6,273 nucleotides of DNA from Xanthobacteraceae bacterium (GTDB lineage Bacteria > Pseudomonadota > Alphaproteobacteria > Rhizobiales > Xanthobacteraceae), in NCBI GenBank assembly GCA_030037185.1, contig JASHRR010001104.1:1-6273 (forward strand), in the 5' to 3' direction. Under the pieces are notes generated by a model. It was given only the letters and a program-made list of their open reading frames with translations. It had not been told where the DNA came from and did not search any database. The position numbers were made by a program, and so were the translations under genes. Each line of letters opens with the position of its first letter. Within the stretch, counting starts at the first letter, position 1. Positions 4,446 through 6,273 of the stretch are shown piece by piece.

Positions 4446-6002
4446 TCACCGACTCGACAGCCCGGCACCCGCCGCCAGAAACTGCGCTGCTTCTCGCACT
4501 GTCGCTTTGCCGGTGTCGCGATCGACCATGTAGTTGGCCCGCCGCATGCGCTCGACCGGGATGGCGCCGATCAGTGGAGCGAGGGCTGCGCGCAGGGCTT
4601 CATCATTGCGGCGGCGCGGCGAGATCAGAATGACGGCGTCATAGGACGGAATGGCGCGCTTGACATCGGGGAGCACCACGAGATTGTCCGCTGCGATCCG
4701 CCCATCGCTTGAAAACGCCGAAATCACGTCGACGCTGCCCTCGGTAATGGCGCGATACATGAAGGTCGGATTGTACGACTTCTCCTCCGCGAAACTGAGG
4801 CTATAGGCCCGTTTCAAAGCTGCCCATTCCGGCCGGCCGAGAAATTCCAGATCGCTGCCGAGCTTAAGACCCGGCGTCAGCGGCGCAAGTTCCGCGATAC
4901 TGCTAATCTTTGACTCGGTTGCGCGAGCGGGCCGCATCGCCAGCGCATAAGCATTCTCGAAGCCGAGCGCACCCAGAACCGTCACCCCATACCGTTCGCG
5001 CAGTGCGGCCGTGAGCGCATCAAGCATCGCCTCGCGAGACATCGGATCGCTGCGCCCCAGCACGTTGGTCCACAACGTGCCCGAATAGTCCACATAGGCG
5101 TCGATGTCGCCGCTCGCCAAGGCACGGAAAATCACGGCGGAGCCGAGCCCCTGCTTGCGCTCCACGTGATAGCCCGCCGTCTCCAGCCGCTCCGACATCA
5201 GCTCCGCAAGGATGAACTGCTCGGAGAAATTCTTGGCGCCGATCACATAGCCGCGACCGTGTGAGGCGCCGATCGGCATTGCCGCTGCCGCAATGCCGAT
5301 GGTGAGCACGGCGAGCCCCGCGGCCATCGGCGCTACGCGTCGGCTGACCGCAGCCGCCTCGATCAGGCCGAGCGTCCCGTCGACAACAAGCGCCAGCGCC
5401 ACGACGGCGGCGCAGCCGATCAGCACTGAGATCCAATTCTCGGTCTGCAGACCGGAAAAAATGAAATTGCCGAGGCTGGTCTGACCGACCGTGGTGGAGA
5501 GCGTCGCCATGCCGATGGTCCACACCGCAGCCGTGCGGATGCCGGCCATGATGACCGGCGCCGCGAGAGGAAGCTCGACCTGCACCAGCTTCTGGCGTCT
5601 CGTCATCCCGACACCGTCGGCCGCCTCAAGGTAGGCGGCGTCGACCCCGAGCAGGCCGGTCACGCCGTTGCGCAGAATCGGCAGCATCGAATAGATCGTG
5701 AGCGCCAGCACCGAGGGCAGAAAGCCGAGCGCCGGCACGGGAGTTCCAAACAGCATCACGGTGAGCGCCGAGAGCCCGAGCAGCAGCGGATAGAACAGCG
5801 CCAACAGGGCGAGCCCCGGGATCGTCTGCACCAGGCTGGCGACCGCCAGTACGGCAAGGCGCAGCCGCCGATGCCGCGACGCCAGCACCGCGAGGGGCAG
5901 GCTGATCGCCACGCCAAGCGCCAGCGCGGCCGCACTGAGAAGCACGTGCTGCGCGGTGTAATCCGCAAGATGCGAGAGTACGTCGGAGAATCGATCATCC
6001 AT
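4446..6002 (-). CDS. Quaternary-amine ABC importer: fused permease and substrate-binding protein
   Basis: A 518-residue fusion of an OpuB/OpuC/ProW-type permease with an OpuBC/OpuCC-type substrate-binding protein; it imports glycine betaine, choline or similar compounds. Residues 1-245 are the membrane part, with hydrophobic segments at about 18-41, 47-76, 92-112, 148-170, 188-215 and 224-243. The cytoplasmic EAA loop that contacts the ATPase is at 125-148 (LEAADGVGMTRR...ELPLAAP). Residues 252-518 are the periplasmic binding domain: GAKNFSEQ (255-262), AYVDYSGTLW (302-311), FENAYAL (348-354) and AFSSDGRI (429-436), a variant of the family's TDGRI box. The last membrane segment anchors the binding domain, giving two binding domains per transporter dimer. 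The ATPase gene ends 6 bp upstream. The ATG at 6002 is the first start after that stop; its ribosome site is weak, so coupling to the ATPase is likely. The exact substrate cannot be told from sequence. Confidence 0.92.
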   Translation of the reverse strand: MDDRFSDVLSHLADYTAQHVLLSAAALALGVAISLPLAVLASRHRRLRLAVLAVASLVQTIPGLALLALFYPLLLGLSALTVMLFGTPVPALGFLPSVLALTIYSMLPILRNGVTGLLGVDAAYLEAADGVGMTRRQKLVQVELPLAAPVIMAGIRTAAVWTIGMATLSTTVGQTSLGNFIFSGLQTENWISVLIGCAAVVALALVVDGTLGLIEAAAVSRRVAPMAAGLAVLTIGIAAAAMPIGASHGRGYVIGAKNFSEQFILAELMSERLETAGYHVERKQGLGSAVIFRALASGDIDAYVDYSGTLWTNVLGRSDPMSREAMLDALTAALRERYGVTVLGALGFENAYALAMRPARATESKISSIAELAPLTPGLKLGSDLEFLGRPEWAALKRAYSLSFAEEKSYNPTFMYRAITEGSVDVISAFSSDGRIAADNLVVLPDVKRAIPSYDAVILISPRRRNDEALRAALAPLIGAIPVERMRRANYMVDRDTGKATVREAAQFLAAGAGLSSR

Positions 6003-6008
6003 GGCGGA

Positions 6009-6273
6009 CTACCGAGTGACTGCGCTGCCGTTTGCTTCGAGAAGGGTGCGGATGCGCTCTGCCTGCCGTCGCGGCATCGCCATCAAGGCCGAAACCTCGG
6101 CGCTCGGGTGCCCGGATAACAGCGCTCCTGGCGTGTCGTCCGCCACGATGCATCCGGCGCCCATGACGATTATGCGGTCGGCGAGCAGCACCGCCTCCTG
6201 GACGTCATGGGTGACCATGACGCTGGTCATATCAAGCCTGTGATGCAGCGCGCGGTAGGCGGTTCCAAGCGCA
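6009..6273 (-). CDS. ABC importer ATPase, C-terminal part (5' partial, runs off window)
   Basis: The C-terminal end of an OpuCA/ProV-type ATPase that powers the adjacent quaternary-amine importer. The frame is open to the window edge at 6273: residues before the first internal Met read ALGTAYRALHHRLD, which matches the family stretch just before the H-loop. The visible MVTHDVQEAVLLADRIIVM contains the switch His (VTHD), followed by the typical ADDTPGALLSGHP and a short tail ending PRRQAERIRTLLEANGSAVTR-like. No CBS domains follow, unlike the osmosensing OpuA or OpuCA proteins that carry tandem CBS modules, so ionic-strength sensing through CBS is not expected. Walker A, Walker B and the signature motif lie outside the window. 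The stop is 6 bp before the permease-binding protein gene, so the two form an operon. Confidence 0.9.
   Translation of the reverse strand, partial: ALGTAYRALHHRLDMTSVMVTHDVQEAVLLADRIIVMGAGCIVADDTPGALLSGHPSAEVSALMAMPRRQAERIRTLLEANGSAVTR

Noticed and set aside
5020..5523. 167-residue second - strand frame inside the permease-binding protein gene
   Set aside because: Its Arg/Asp/Gly-rich translation is the out-of-frame shadow of the importer, whose own frame carries all family motifs.
1..6273. CRISPR array, tRNA/rRNA, transposase or phage genes
   Set aside because: I looked for regular spacer repeats, tRNA-like arms, rRNA stretches and transposase or integrase motifs on both strands and saw none.

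Overview
The window looks like chromosome of a high-GC alphaproteobacterium, most likely Bradyrhizobium or a close relative (Nitrobacteraceae). The grounds are G/C-rich codon use, the pairing of a PQQ alcohol dehydrogenase with a dedicated cytochrome c, and degenerate intergenic palindromes of two kinds (GTGGGCAA-type, and CTCATCCTGAGG...TCGAAGG-type) that I recall as common in that family. This placement is inference; no rRNA or other taxonomic marker is present.

Left part, + strand (2-3405): a four-gene co-directional cluster. It starts with a 5'-truncated PQQ-dependent methanol/ethanol-family dehydrogenase whose active site carries Asp-Tyr-Asp, the signature linked to lanthanide rather than calcium use. 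Next is an exported mono-heme cytochrome c, the likely electron acceptor. Then come two exported Cys-containing proteins of unknown function, one of about 256 residues and one of 79. Gaps are short (41 bp, an overlap or an ~89 bp leader, 31 bp), so co-transcription is plausible. The inferred job is periplasmic oxidation of an alcohol, with electrons passed from PQQH2 to the cytochrome c and then to the respiratory chain. The two unknown proteins are candidate accessory factors.

Middle (3406-4445): a small Rap1a/Tai-family exported protein lies on the - strand, convergent with the cluster. It has clearly lower GC (about 54% by hand count) and no recognisable toxin or effector beside it. Upstream of it is a ~540 bp non-coding stretch holding an inverted pair of degenerate palindromic repeats, a possible decayed coding relic, and a hairpin just past the end of the right-hand operon.

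Right part, - strand (4446-6273): part of a quaternary-amine (glycine betaine/choline/carnitine type) ABC importer. The C-terminal end of the ATPase runs off the window edge. Six bases downstream is a single 518-residue protein that fuses the membrane permease to the periplasmic substrate-binding protein. Its inferred role is uptake of osmoprotectants or related quaternary amines.

I found no tRNA, rRNA, CRISPR array, transposase or phage gene. The most unusual points are the lanthanide-type dehydrogenase cluster with two undescribed exported partners, and palindromic-repeat DNA read into the N-terminal leader of one of those partners.
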